Below, one piece after another: positions 49,101 to 54,244 of a DNA stretch of 64,000 bases. How positions within the stretch are numbered: the first letter of the stretch is position 1; the number at the start of each line of letters is the position of its first letter. The stretch spans positions 19,971,171 to 20,035,170 of the forward strand of contig OY755047.1 of assembly GCA_963576565.1 (NCBI GenBank), in the 5' to 3' direction. The position numbers and the translations under genes are program-made. The notes under the pieces are model-generated. The model was not told the DNA's origin. It made no database searches and was given only the letters and a program-made list of their open reading frames with translations. This DNA is from Aspidapion aeneum. Taxonomy: Eukaryota; Arthropoda; Insecta; Coleoptera; Brentidae.

Positions 49101-51508
49101 CAGAGGTACCAAACCCACCCAACCCGACTCAAGATACCCCAGAATTTCTCTGACATAGGTATGGCAATGGCATAACATTGCGGCACATCAAACATATCTT
49201 TGATGACCTGCTATGTTGAATATTCTTTAAGTGTTTAGATCACAAATTTAGATTAACTTATGCTTTGATTTGCGGCCATTGCTTTTATTATGATAATATT
49301 AGAATGTAAGAAAATTATTTTTGAATTTTTAGTGCATTTTGTAAAAGCTTGTGGCTTAAAATTTTTTTTACCAATTTATTTATTTGTAGAAACACTATGT
49401 TTCCGCCACGCAAAACGAGGTATAAAAAATTAAAATCGGTGTCGTGTTTCCTGAAAAATTACTTTTATTTTTACCCAACTACAGCACGGCAAAAGGAAGG
49501 GTAATGTTTTTCGATTGTTGATTTTGATTGTATGTATGTAAGTATGTTTGTGTCACCAGGGGCGCACCCAGGAATATGTCTTGGGGGGGGGGGGGGGGCG
49601 AGGCCTCTTGGGGGGGGGGGGGTGCCCAAACCCTCATGATGTCCAATTTTAATCTATTTTTTGTGTTTTTTCATGAAAAATGTGGAAAATGTGTAAAGAA
49701 ATCTAAGGCTTGGCCCCGGGCAGCCCCCCCCCTGGGTGCGCCCATGTGTGTCACGCAAGAGGCTAAACCGATTTTGACAAAAAAGGTGTCGTTGAATTTC
49801 TACTGAACCCGAAGGTGCTATAGGCTATATTTTTTTAAACAGGAATTAACATGGCGGTCTTTAGACGCCGTTTTGTCACATGATGTAGGCTTTAAGGCAT
49901 ACAAATAATCTAAATTTCAGGCGATTTTATTGAAATTCCTTTGATTACTCATTGCAAATGTCCTCTAATTTGTTGTAGTTACTTTGTAGTCCTCCCTACT
50001 CCCACCCATCTCCCCTCCTTTCATTCCCCCCACCCTATTCAAAAACCATATTCGCATAATTTCATCAAATATAGAGCGATTTCAAAAATTCTTTTTGCAT
50101 ACGCTTTCAGATTTCGTTTCCAACACCATTTGGCTAGTTCCCCCCCTCTCCCTCATTCCTCCCCGCCATCCTTAGTAGTAATAATTATAGCTATAACTTT
50201 CACAGTGGCGTGCCGTATAGGTGGCCAGGGGGCGCGAACGCCCCCCCCCCGCCCCTCTGCGTTTGGCGCCCCTGGCGTCCTTTGAGAAAAAAAAAGAAAA
50301 ACTAAATTTAATGCAAAAACAAAGGGTGCGTGTGAAAAGGTTTGTAATTTATTTGACTTCCATACCTATATTTGCGCCCCTTAAGGTCTTGGCCCCCCCA
50401 CCCTTTTATCCACGACACGCTACTGAACTTTCACAAATATAAAGCGATATCAAGAGTTCTTTCTGCACACGCTTGAAGACTTTGTTTTTAACATCATTTT
50501 ACTAGTTTCCCCCTCCCTCTCTTCTCCCCTCCCTCCTTATCAGTAATTGTTGTAGCTATACCTTTCACAAATATAGAGCGATTTCAAAAATTCTTTCTGC
50601 ACACGTTTTAAGACTTTTTTTCCAACATCATTTTACTAGTACATCAACACGTACTTTTTGGGTAAAGCTAAATGAATTGTAAATGCATAGTGCTTTTTAT
50701 AAGGCTGACTAAGAATTAAATCCTAAATTTGAAAATAAAAAAATTGCAAATAAAAAAAACACCTAACTTTTAAATTTATTTGTAACTACTAGTCGCAGTT
50801 GGGTACCAAATTACCCAATAGCCTGATTCATGAAAATACAAAACTGTATAATTTCGTATGTGCGCTTTGGGCATCAAAACATGTCATTATAGATATCCCT
50901 ATCAATTTTGTACTCAACTGCGACTAGTAGTTACAAGTAAATTTAGCAGTTAGGTGTTTTTTTATTTGCACATTTTTTTATAACCATTGTCTTATAATTT
51001 GAATTCGCTTGCATATATTCAATTCTGGTTGCATTCAGTTTCTCATAAATTAATTATTACAGAACCGATTTCAATGAAATAAAAATCATCAAGATAAAGA
51101 TCGATTGCTCTTTAAATATCACAATAACAATCACAAAAGGCTGTATTTGACATTAGTAGTACTTACGCAACTGTTTAGCATTTGATCAATCCGATTTTGA
51201 ACATCTTTATTCTTCTTTTGCCGGACAATAACATAGATTTTTATATCTTCACAGCTCCTCAACAGTTTTTCCACAAGTAACTTTCCCAGAAATCCAGTAG
51301 CCCCAGTTACCAAGATATTTTTGCCTTCCAGAAACTTTACAATTTCACTGTTTTCTTCCTGGACTCTGACATCATTGTCTTGCAGATACAAATGTAAAGG
51401 ATAGTCTAAATCATCAGGAGAAAACTTGCCATTTTTAATTTTTTCGAATCTCGAAGGCAATGGATCTTTTACGCAGAGCCGTTCAAAATTGTTTTTGTTC
51501 GCATGCAT
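16010..51508 (-). CDS. Fatty acyl-CoA reductase, complete eight-exon gene
   Basis: Exons, 5' to 3' on minus: 51508-51167, 48073-47951, 47121-46850, 43962-43853, 43493-43301, 34175-33933, 20738-20478, 16169-16010. The sum is 1704 nt with agreeing phases and no internal stop, giving 567 residues. FARs reduce fatty acyl-CoA to fatty alcohol with NADPH, for wax, hydrocarbon or pheromone synthesis, usually at ER or peroxisome membranes (family knowledge). Visible: TGATGFLG at 68-75; VRFDE and STAYSNCD in exon 3; the catalytic YxxxK as YTLTK at about 255-259; the FAR_C domain in exons 6-7 ([14 protein letters not shown]); and a hydrophobic C-terminal segment in exon 8. The introns hold two Gypsy elements, LINEs, mariners and MITEs. 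The specific orthologue cannot be named from sequence alone. Intron 5 is GC-AG. Confidence 0.88.
17290..17725 (+). repeat. Dispersed repeat, copy 1 (copy 2 at 27990-28500)
   Basis: Both copies contain CTACATTTCTAAT, GTGCTGTGGTTAGCGCATGC, and AATATAGGAGACAGATATAG, and end with CTGGTACGCCGCACGGA...CCGCAGAG in the same order. No ORF. The family is unknown. Confidence 0.75.
17866..17996. mobile_element. Small MITE with 30-bp inverted ends
   Basis: The left end CCCTGTTTCCACCAATACAT is mirrored by the right end ATGCATTGGTGGGAACAGGG; the complementarity extends through the adjacent GCCCACC. It is about 131 bp long, too short to encode anything. The target duplication is unclear. Confidence 0.75.
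18208..19087 (-). mobile_element. Mariner-like element, internally deleted
   Basis: Inverted ends with AGGTGTGACAATAAAA on the left and the near-mirror TTAATTGTCACACCTC on the right, flanked by TA. The N-terminal transposase fragment (18846-18613) has [18 protein letters not shown] and [10 protein letters not shown]. The C-terminal fragment (18579-18340) has [19 protein letters not shown] and a PYLTDLA segment holding the last catalytic Asp. The middle of the transposase, with the first catalytic Asp, is missing, so the copy is inactive. It lies in FAR intron 7. Confidence 0.88.
19385..19930 (+). repeat. Dispersed repeat with a nested MITE
   Basis: Matches 57070-56690 in reverse orientation over most of its length, from GGAGTTTAGAGG and AGCACTCCCG to CTAGCAGCTTTTAAAAT. 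The copy here is interrupted at about 19686-19850 by an element the other copy lacks. Confidence 0.8.
19686..19850. mobile_element. MITE with TTAAATTACNTAACGCT inverted ends
   Basis: The left end GGGAACATCCTTAAATTAC and the right end (reverse complement) GGGCCTGTCTTTAAATTAC are followed by TAACGCT. The interior has C-rich runs. The paralogous repeat at 56.7-57.07 kb has an uninterrupted sequence at this point, serving as an empty site. Confidence 0.75.
20478..20738 (-). CDS. FAR exon 7: C-terminal FAR domain
   Basis: Acceptor TATTTTTAG, donor GTAAGTA. It reads [18 protein letters not shown], then [18 protein letters not shown], then [18 protein letters not shown], closely matching the FAR_C consensus. 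It enters and leaves in phase 2, agreeing with exons 6 and 8. Confidence 0.88.
20772..21088. mobile_element. Foldback MITE of the TTGGCTCACCCGG type
   Basis: The left part, with CATTATAACTTTTAAACTGTACCACCG, is mirrored by CGGTGGTACCTATATAGTTTGAAAGTTATAAC on the right. It is related to the larger palindrome at 54.25-55.99 kb, which shares ATTATAACTTTT and the cccacccGG end. Confidence 0.7.
21124..21379. repeat. Tandem repeat of about 153 bp, target of the Gypsy A insertion
   Basis: Two copies of a unit with AACGCAAATAGTCCACAGTA, then AAGAGGCTGAATTCTCGTAC. The second copy is cut after CGTACATAG by the Gypsy LTR, and its continuation (CTTTATTCGGCCGAGACGCC) resumes after the other LTR at 27949. 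A fragment also occurs at 33062-33105. Confidence 0.8.
21380..21792 (-). repeat. Gypsy A 3' LTR
   Basis: 413 bp, with a TATA-like CCTATATATAGG near 21589-21600. Flanked inside by the polypurine tract. Confidence 0.9.
21805..23772 (-). CDS. Gypsy A pol, 3' part: RNase H and integrase
   Basis: 655 codons. The RT thumb leads into RNase H (LDTDAS near residue 70), then the integrase zinc motif ([10 protein letters not shown], then CRRCSTC), the DDE core ([17 protein letters not shown] and the downstream Glu), and a C-terminal GPYKV chromodomain-like region. It is separated from the upstream RT by a single-base frameshift near 23800, where copy B has one more base. Otherwise open throughout, which is consistent with recent activity of this family. 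Confidence 0.92.
   Translation of the reverse strand: MRSFLGLCTYYRRFVEGFAKIASPLHRLTEDKASYKWNTECDQAFRRLKAALCSSPILAYPIPKGKFILDTDASNDGIGAVLSQVQDGEERVIEFFSKKLSKPERNYCVTRKELLAIVKSVDHFHKYLYGQEFLIRTDHAALQWLMKMKQPEGQVARWIEKLQQYHYQIKHRAGRVHNNADALSRRPCPEDCKHCRKIDQKEGITYVRQIKLEPDEEWMSASIRTTQLNDKDVGPILRLKEENKPRTLWQDIANQGVIFKSLWAQWDSLIVEENILKRAWESADGLTVINQVVVPRSMVDNIMAECHGGKSGAHLGINKTMDKIRNRFYWVNYFQDVKNWCRRCSTCAASQGPNTRSRGQMKQYNLGLPFERIAIDVAGPFPETKKGNKYILVVMDYFSKWPEVFAFPNQEAATVAEVLVNDVFSRFGIPLELHSDQGRNFESKLFQNLCDLLGIHKTRTTALHPQSDGMVERFNKTIEEHLCKVVDEHQTDWDQYIPLFLMAYRTAIHNTIGATPSSILFGRELRLPCDMFGSPEEAHLEVNDYVERLRQKLHDIHEVVRERIEIASDRMKARYDLKANSSGFKENDQVWLYNPQRKKGRSPKLTPPWEGPYKVVKRISDVVYRIQRSPKSKMKVVHLDRLKPYLGNVDRDDQT
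23769..25358 (-). CDS. Gypsy A pol, 5' part: protease and reverse transcriptase
   Basis: 529 codons. The aspartic protease has DTGA at residues 40-43, and the reverse transcriptase has the catalytic YLDD at about 452-455. The frame is lost at the one-base deletion near 23800. It overlaps the end of gag by a few bases and lies in a different frame from it. A G6 run at the junction is a plausible slippage site for making Gag-Pol. Confidence 0.92.
   Translation of the reverse strand: MLANGNLAPKIYSIKSLKHTADSLNIDGLINGRKVNITVDTGAAISLLKFKIATRYKIRPTEKKITLKTVTGESADVLGQTDIDLQLGRLKIRHSVLVADIEDEFILGMDLISKHGFAFDNKLNTLRFGNEEFILSNSHINKEPIKVVAVCTTRLVGNSETIIFGRLESKTSSCVGLISQQNTPNTYLVAKSLVKTDKDIPIRVANIFPNSVKINKGEVVALFEPVQKVTRCEEPTSEDTSKLPMEVLQQFESTWQHLTPEEYSKAREFIEEQSNIFETRSSSGRTNLIQHAINTGDAQPIRQPPRRLPMAKQEEVHNLINKMLSDGVIEESSSPWSSPVVLVTKKDGSTRFCVDYRKLNDVTKKDSYPLPRIDDTLTTLAGSYWFSTLDLKSGYWQVGIFERDKEKTAFSAGSGLYQFNVMPFGLCNAPATFERLMEVVLRGLTWKTCLVYLDDVIVMGKSFQEHLDNLREVFSRIRNANLKLNSKKCFLFQEKVEFLGHVVSREGIHTDEKKLQAIKNGLNLVTNMN
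25348..26670 (-). CDS. Gypsy A gag
   Basis: 440 codons from ATG 26670. The N-terminal third is an imperfect repeat of short helical units (EQNQ-DMK and [11 protein letters not shown] types), consistent with a long coiled coil. A capsid-like region follows ([20 protein letters not shown]), then one zinc knuckle [14 protein letters not shown] at about 394-407. It is intact, unlike the copy B homologue. Confidence 0.92.
   Translation of the reverse strand: MMLTRQRSAKMEDLTKMMQALAAQMAQNQNDMKQTIEQNQGDMKHTMDDMKHTIEQNQNDMRHTLDGMQENFDQIKSNSEQLREEFKAATEDVKEEITQRMHNVEEKVQNQLQNVEETVQNKLQNVEEKVATKLQNVREEVFQTVEEKLQDVSKQLIQLQKEHNKMKTQGCVVNSNQNIKPPNFDGTSSWSTYKQQFEAAAAANGWDDEEKARALLVALREPALGLLRSIPVEQKQNYNALVAALERRYGDEHLRNLHWSELNIRQQRPGESLQEYEADIRRLMYLAYPEMPENYRDPFTVDRFINGLRDTDLAKLLRRERFHNSSEVLIRALEIESSNNMSRPKVRGVSIQEGEEMSTGDEVNLKTLNQLFQSLIEKIDSLNESRRSHPNVKCFRCGRTGHIQRDCRVQMRSRSPSSGTEYRRRDQKKLKLVNAEGGVG
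26700..27470. promoter_or_regulatory. Tandem 113-bp array with seven heat-shock elements, Gypsy A leader
   Basis: Seven units begin near 26716, 26819, 26933, 27048, 27160, 27274 and 27386 (AATGTCGAAGTCGG-like). Each contains a perfect GAAnnTTCnnGAA: 26771-26783, 26884-26896, 26997-27009, 27110-27122, 27223-27235, 27336-27348 and 27449-27461. The array sits in the transcribed leader between the 5' LTR and gag. Binding by heat-shock factor is inferred. Confidence 0.8.
27566..27944 (-). repeat. Gypsy A 5' LTR, truncated at its outer end
   Basis: Matches the other LTR until ATTCCAATTATA, then runs into the host repeat GCTTAGCTTTATTCGG. It contains the TATA-like CCTATATATAGG at about 27770-27782. 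Confidence 0.88.
27990..28500 (+). repeat. Dispersed repeat, copy 2 (copy 1 at 17290-17725)
   Basis: Same blocks in the same order as copy 1, ending at CCGCAGAG just before the LINE region. Noncoding. Confidence 0.75.
28711..29545 (+). pseudogene. Jockey LINE ORF1 (gag-like)
   Basis: Starts [14 protein letters not shown]; reads Lys-rich and Gln-rich sequence, is interrupted by a stop near 28957, and reopens to 29468. The C-terminal part ([11 protein letters not shown], then [13 protein letters not shown]) is the Jockey gag RNA-binding region. The last piece ([17 protein letters not shown]) continues in another frame after an A9 run near 29455. Confidence 0.78.
29780..32700 (+). pseudogene. 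Jockey LINE ORF2: endonuclease and reverse transcriptase, broken
   Basis: The endonuclease begins at [18 protein letters not shown] and includes LTETKI and [12 protein letters not shown]. The RT spans about 30900-32200 with FVDDG near 31800. Nonsense codons at 30030, 31227-31229 and 32481-32483, plus frame changes near 30290, disrupt it. The tail, past 32483 in the same frame, ends [10 protein letters not shown]. Confidence 0.85.
32849..33932. other. FAR intron 6 remainder, no gene seen
   Basis: A/T-rich. It holds a fragment of the 21.1-kb tandem repeat at 33062-33105 and otherwise no recognisable sequence. A 67-codon open stretch at 33423-33626 has no domain. Confidence 0.5.
33933..34175 (-). 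CDS. FAR exon 6: start of C-terminal FAR domain
   Basis: Acceptor CCTTTTAG, donor GTAAGTC. Reads [20 protein letters not shown], then [13 protein letters not shown] and [18 protein letters not shown], matching the VYNxxSxxxNPxxW start of FAR_C. The 243 nt enter and leave in phase 2. It lies 9.1 kb downstream of exon 5. Confidence 0.9.
34260..35460 (-). mobile_element. Non-LTR retrotransposon relic, second copy
   Basis: Shares the endonuclease-end segment ([21 protein letters not shown]) and neighbouring sequence with the relic at 13410-14500, also on minus. Heavily broken and in FAR intron 5. Confidence 0.72.
35543..35951 (-). repeat. Gypsy B 3' LTR
   Basis: TGTTAC...TAACA ends; TATA-like CCTATATATAGG near 35754-35765; adjacent polypurine tract inside. 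Confidence 0.9.
35964..38705 (-). pseudogene. Gypsy B pol: RT, RNase H, integrase, broken
   Basis: Open pieces: 38705-38496 and 38472-38227 (RT N-terminal), 38251-37478 (RT with YLDDVIV, RNase H with LDTDARND), 37388-37134 (RNase H end and linker), 37025-35964 (integrase, DDE core present). Relative to copy A there are deletions near 37030-37140 (about 30 codons) and near 37560, and frame changes at 38240 and 38500. The RNase H Ser of LDTDAS is replaced by Arg. Confidence 0.88.
38581..39370 (-). pseudogene. Gypsy B protease region
   Basis: The open piece 39261-38581 matches the copy A protease-RT linker closely. The protease DTGA motif lies just upstream (about 39277-39288). A premature stop near 38581 separates it from the RT. 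Confidence 0.82.
39378..40500 (-). pseudogene. Gypsy B gag, broken
   Basis: The C-terminal half (40064-39378) keeps the zinc knuckle [14 protein letters not shown]. The N-terminal coiled-coil half (40500-40130) lacks one of the repeats seen in copy A and is separated by a deletion near 40160. Confidence 0.85.
40560..41290. promoter_or_regulatory. Tandem array with six heat-shock elements, Gypsy B leader
   Basis: Same unit as in copy A. Perfect GAAnnTTCnnGAA at 40630-40642, 40743-40755, 40856-40868, 40969-40981, 41074-41086 and 41182-41194, plus a degenerate site near 41270. The unit order and number differ from copy A. Confidence 0.8.
41385..41793 (-). repeat. Gypsy B 5' LTR
   Basis: 409 bp, followed on its inner side by the same TGGTGTCAGAAGTGAG primer site as copy A. 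Confidence 0.9.
41810..43260 (-). pseudogene. Tandem partial copies of FAR exon 5 and its intron
   Basis: Degenerate copies of the 3' half of exon 5 lie at about 42491-42570 (reads [16 protein letters not shown]) and 42913-43000 (reads [20 protein letters not shown]). Each is followed by shared intron sequence with GGCCTAGG and ACTTAAA-like blocks. The intron block alone recurs at about 41820-42000. The unit is about 380-425 bp. The GGCAAGTA donor is still visible in the 42.9-kb copy. None has the exon 5 start, so they are probably nonfunctional. Confidence 0.75.
43301..43493 (-). CDS. FAR exon 5, with GC donor
   Basis: Acceptor T-tract plus TAG at 43494-43496. It reads [20 protein letters not shown], then [14 protein letters not shown] and [20 protein letters not shown]. 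To agree with exon 6 it must end after AAAGAAAG, giving the donor AG|GCAAGT, the standard GC-AG consensus. A GT donor three bases on would give a frame that stops at once in exon 6. Confidence 0.87.
43853..43962 (-). CDS. FAR exon 4: catalytic YxxxK
   Basis: Reads [20 protein letters not shown], then [14 protein letters not shown]; the Tyr and Lys of YTLTK are the short-chain-dehydrogenase-like catalytic pair. 110 nt, entering in phase 2 and leaving in phase 1. Borders are TTTTAG and GTAAGA. Confidence 0.9.
44150..45721 (+). mobile_element. Jockey/BS-type LINE relic
   Basis: Broken reverse transcriptase: [14 protein letters not shown], then [20 protein letters not shown], then [10 protein letters not shown], where the expected FADD has lost its second Asp. 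Multiple stops and frameshifts. Its 3' UTR (45655-45721) continues at 46708-46745 beyond an inserted mariner and matches 32720-32848. It lies in FAR intron 3. Confidence 0.83.
45722..46705 (+). mobile_element. Mariner element nested in LINE 3' UTR, internally deleted
   Basis: TA duplications at 45720-45721 and 46706-46707; degenerate inverted ends with ATGGRATGA. The transposase starts at ATG 45860 ([20 protein letters not shown]), continues out of frame with helix-turn-helix segments ([20 protein letters not shown]), jumps from DFLRRFITL to [20 protein letters not shown], and ends GDYVEK at 46640. The middle, with the first two catalytic Asp, is deleted. Confidence 0.88.
46850..47121 (-). 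CDS. FAR exon 3: core of reductase domain
   Basis: Reads [20 protein letters not shown], then [31 protein letters not shown] and [17 protein letters not shown]. Borders are TTTATTAG and GTAAGT. 272 nt, phase 0 to phase 2. Confidence 0.92.
47301..47911. mobile_element. TIR element (MITE) with inverted ends of about 95 bp in FAR intron 2
   Basis: The left end AGGGTGTTCTCACAGTTGAG and the right end (reverse complement) AGGGTGTTCTCAAAGTTGAG continue through TCATTTATTTTAACAGGTTG and beyond. TA on both sides suggests a Tc1/mariner-type target. Internal open frames have no recognisable domain. Confidence 0.8.
47951..48073 (-). CDS. FAR exon 2
   Basis: 41 codons, phase 0 both ends: [20 protein letters not shown], then [20 protein letters not shown] and K. 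The GDxxxPxLGLS motif is highly typical of FARs. Borders are TTTAG and GTAAGT. Confidence 0.92.
48420..48915. repeat. Four tandem units of about 125 bp
   Basis: Each unit has CCGATTTGGATGAAATTTGG or a close variant (starting near 48440, 48562, 48690 and 48815), then ACCCCTACCCCCACC and CTATAGAAAA. Open reading on minus is a by-product of the repeat. Confidence 0.85.
48916..49373. mobile_element. Foldback MITE with ends of about 100 bp
   Basis: The left arm (48916-49010) and right arm (about 49268-49373) are reverse complements through TTTTCTTACATTCTAATATT and the GCAATGGCCG junction. Noncoding interior. Confidence 0.8.
49557..49746. mobile_element. hAT-type MITE, TSD TGTGTCAC
   Basis: Starts CAGGGGCGCACCCAGG and ends CCTGGGTGCGCCCATG, flanked by identical 8-bp TGTGTCAC at 49549-49556 and 49747-49754. 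The interior has long G runs. An 8-bp duplication and CAG ends indicate hAT. Confidence 0.88.
50203..50425. mobile_element. hAT-type MITE, TSD AACTTTCA
   Basis: Starts CAGTGGCGTGCCG and ends CGACACGCTACTG, flanked by AACTTTCA at 50195-50202 and 50426-50433. Interior rich in C and G runs. No ORF. Confidence 0.88.
50743..50973. mobile_element. MITE with inverted ends of about 62 bp
   Basis: The left end TTGCAAATAAAAAAAACACC and its mirror at 50950-50973 extend through CTACTAGTCGCAGTTG. About 231 bp, noncoding. Target duplication not clear. Confidence 0.8.
51167..51508 (-). CDS. FAR exon 1: NADPH-binding motif
   Basis: ATG 51508 chosen because similarity with the second exon-1 copy begins here; an in-frame ATG lies at 51538. 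114 codons: about 60 residues of N-terminal extension, then [19 protein letters not shown]. The GTAAGT donor follows directly, phase 0. Confidence 0.9.
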
Positions 51509-51680
51509 ATTTTTATGCTTACGAAACAATGGCACCACTAATTATAATCAGCAAAAGTAAAATGAAAGTATAATGCTTTTGTTTTTTTTTGTGAAAATGC
51601 AAGTTCAGCGTTTTGCAATAAGTCAATTTATTCCTAAATATCGAAACGTCTTTATTAACCCCTGTTCAGACCCTGCCTGG
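51509..51680 (-). promoter_or_regulatory. Upstream region of FAR, shared with second exon-1 copy
   Basis: Conserved with 6180-6351 including TTTGCAATAAGTCAATTTAT. Probable promoter and 5' UTR; no TATA box assigned. Confidence 0.45.
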
Positions 51681-51799
51681 GGGAAAGGGGGTTAATAACT
51701 GCAACTATTTGGTTTTCACTCTCTCCAACGTCGATCACAAGAATACGAATGATCCCTGTTTGGAAGACGTCCTGACAATCTGCAGGAACAGTGATCCAT

Positions 51800-53805
51800 G
51801 CCAATCCACGACTGGTTTCGGCCTTTTTGGGCCATCCTCATAGTTCAGGCAAGATACGGGAAAATCCACTTTCTAGAAGCATTTTATATTACTTTTTGGC
51901 AAATGGGCAATTCCCCCTATTTTGACCCCGCTGAATCCGAATATCCCTGTTGCCAACTCGAAATATTGACATGGGCTGAGATATTCAAGATGGCGGCCAA
52001 AATGGCGGCGGAATTTTAAATTGCCGCTGGAAAGCCCAAATTGTCACAGGTGTACATTCAAAATATATATTTGTATAATTAAAAAATAATAACATATTAT
52101 TTTTTTTAAATGGTTGCACAAACCTCCAAAAACCCCCCCAGACCCCCCAAAATCTGAAAGTTTGAGGTTTTTTAAAATTTTCTTAAAAACTAAGCTTCTA
52201 AGAGAAAAATGTATAATATACTTTATTGTAGACAATAAAATTCCCTTTTCAACATGGTATAACTTAATAAAGTTAGGCTAATAACAAGCTCTCCAGCGGC
52301 GTCCGTTAATTGAAGTAATTAAAAAAAGTTGAAAATTTTTTTTTCCAGGATTTATTTAATTTTTTTAAAAACTAATATCTACAGAAAACCATGTGAAACT
52401 CGGTGAGGTTTGACTTATTGCAAACTCTCCAGCGACGTCCGTCCATGGGGGTGATTTCAACAAATCATTAAAAATAACATGTTTTTCATACGTTTTATTT
52501 AATTTTCTTAAAAACCAAACTCTTTATCAAAAAATGAGTTTTATACTTCGTCATAGCCAATAAAATTTCCTTTCAAACGATGTATAACAAAGTGGAAGTT
52601 ATTTTATATTTACCGCTCCAGTAGTGGTCTTAATTTTAAGAAATCATTTAAGATCAATCCAAACTAATCAATTTTGTGTCTTATTAGCTTTTCGGTGGAT
52701 AATAAAGAGCGGCGGATAAAAGGTCGAAAGTACAAAAGGTCAAAAAAATAAGGTCGAAAATACAAAAGGTCGAAAGTACAAAAGGTCGAAAGTACAAAAG
52801 GTCGAAAGTACAAAAGATCGAAAGTACGGCCGCGGGTCCACATCGACTGGACAGGTCAATTCGACTTGATACGGTAAATTTGTATTTTTAATATTTTGTT
52901 TTGTCGATTTTTTTCGACCTACAAATACTTTCGACCTTTTATGGCTTTGGCGGCGGGCCCGATAATAAAATGTCCTTTTAAACAGTGTGTCACAAAATGT
53001 GACCCATAGTATAGAAAACTCTCCAGAACCATCTGTTAATTGCAAAAATTACCAAAAAATATTATTTTTGTTACGGGTTTCATTCAATTTACGAACCTTT
53101 TTGAAGTATTTATCATAACATTAACCTCACTTTGTAATAAATCATTTAAAAAGAAATTGTCTTATCCTCAATAAAGAATAAAGGTACATTTTTTTTCTGA
53201 AAATCTTAGGTAGAAAAGATATTTAAATATGCATGAGAAACTGATTATTTCAGTTATTTTTGAAAATAAGTTTATATTAGTACGCCCCTGCAGCCCTAAA
53301 TATTGCAACAACCCGACATTTTAATAAAGTTTTTAAAAGAAAATGTTATGTTCTATAATAAAGTATACTATATATATTTTTTCCTAAAAAGTGCAGTTTT
53401 TGAGAAAATTTTGAAAAACCTATAATAAACATGTTTTTTCTAAATAATCCCTATTTACGTACGCCACTGAAGAGCTACTTGCTTTTCCTAACCTTATTGG
53501 CCAATACATCGTTGGAAAGGGAATTTTATTCTCCACAAAAAACTGTTCTTTGCAATTTTTGATAAAAAGGTTAGTTTTTAGTTAGAAAATTGCATAAAAC
53601 TGAAAAAAAACAGGTTTTTGGGGGTTTGGGGGGGGGATTTTCTCCGTCCCTGTCGATTTTTCGAGTTGGCAACAGAGATATTCGGATTCAGCGGGGTCAA
53701 ATTAGGGGGAAATGGTCTGTTGCCAAAAAGTAATATGATTTGCTTCTAGACCGAAAACGGAAAGCCTTTTAAAATAATATGCTCTGACTACATCCTCAGG
53801 TCAGA
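51800..53805. mobile_element. TIR element of about 2 kb with ends of about 170 bp
   Basis: The left end (51808-51975) and right end (53650-53805) are reverse complements, sharing TTTGACCCCGCTGAATCCGA, GTTGCCAACTCGAAA and ACTTTTTGGCAA. Inside are irregular tandem units with CTCTCCAGCGGCGTCCGT at about 52290, 52430 and 53020. No transposase was recognised. Confidence 0.75.
52715..52945. repeat. MITE with 18-bp AGGTCGAAAGTACAAA repeats, nested
   Basis: Five to six AGGTCGAAAGTACAAA units at 52720-52825 and an inverted TACTTTCGACCTTTT at about 52930-52945. It sits inside the 51.8-53.8 kb element. Confidence 0.7.
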
Positions 53806-54244
53806 AACGAGTATGCTCAGGTGAATGCAGGCGATAGCTCCGTGTATACGCTCCGTTTCACAAAAAGTATTTTTGCAATTTATAAGTTTTTAAATATTTT
53901 AAATTAAATATTGTTTTCGCCATTAACAAGCATAAATTACATGCAAGAATAGGTTAAGAACAAATAACATTTATAGTAACGCAGCGACTTGTTTTTAGGC
54001 ATTCATTTTCAGGACCGCTGTATTTTAATAAAATTTGTATTCGGCTAATCTACCCATTGAGCCACTTTGTTGTTGATTTCGAAAACAATATTTAATTAAA
54101 AGTATTAAATAATTATAAATGGTAAAAATACCATTTACCTCTTGGTTCAAAAAAAACTGGACAATTTTTTTTTCATTATAACTTTTAAACTATTCCATCG
54201 ATTTTAATGGGAAAAACTGCACTTGGCACAGAATTAATCAGAGT
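53806..54244. other. No gene; partial repeat
   Basis: A/T-rich with no recognised sequence until 54120, where one extra copy of the following palindrome's end repeats (TAAAAATACCATTTAC). Confidence 0.5.
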
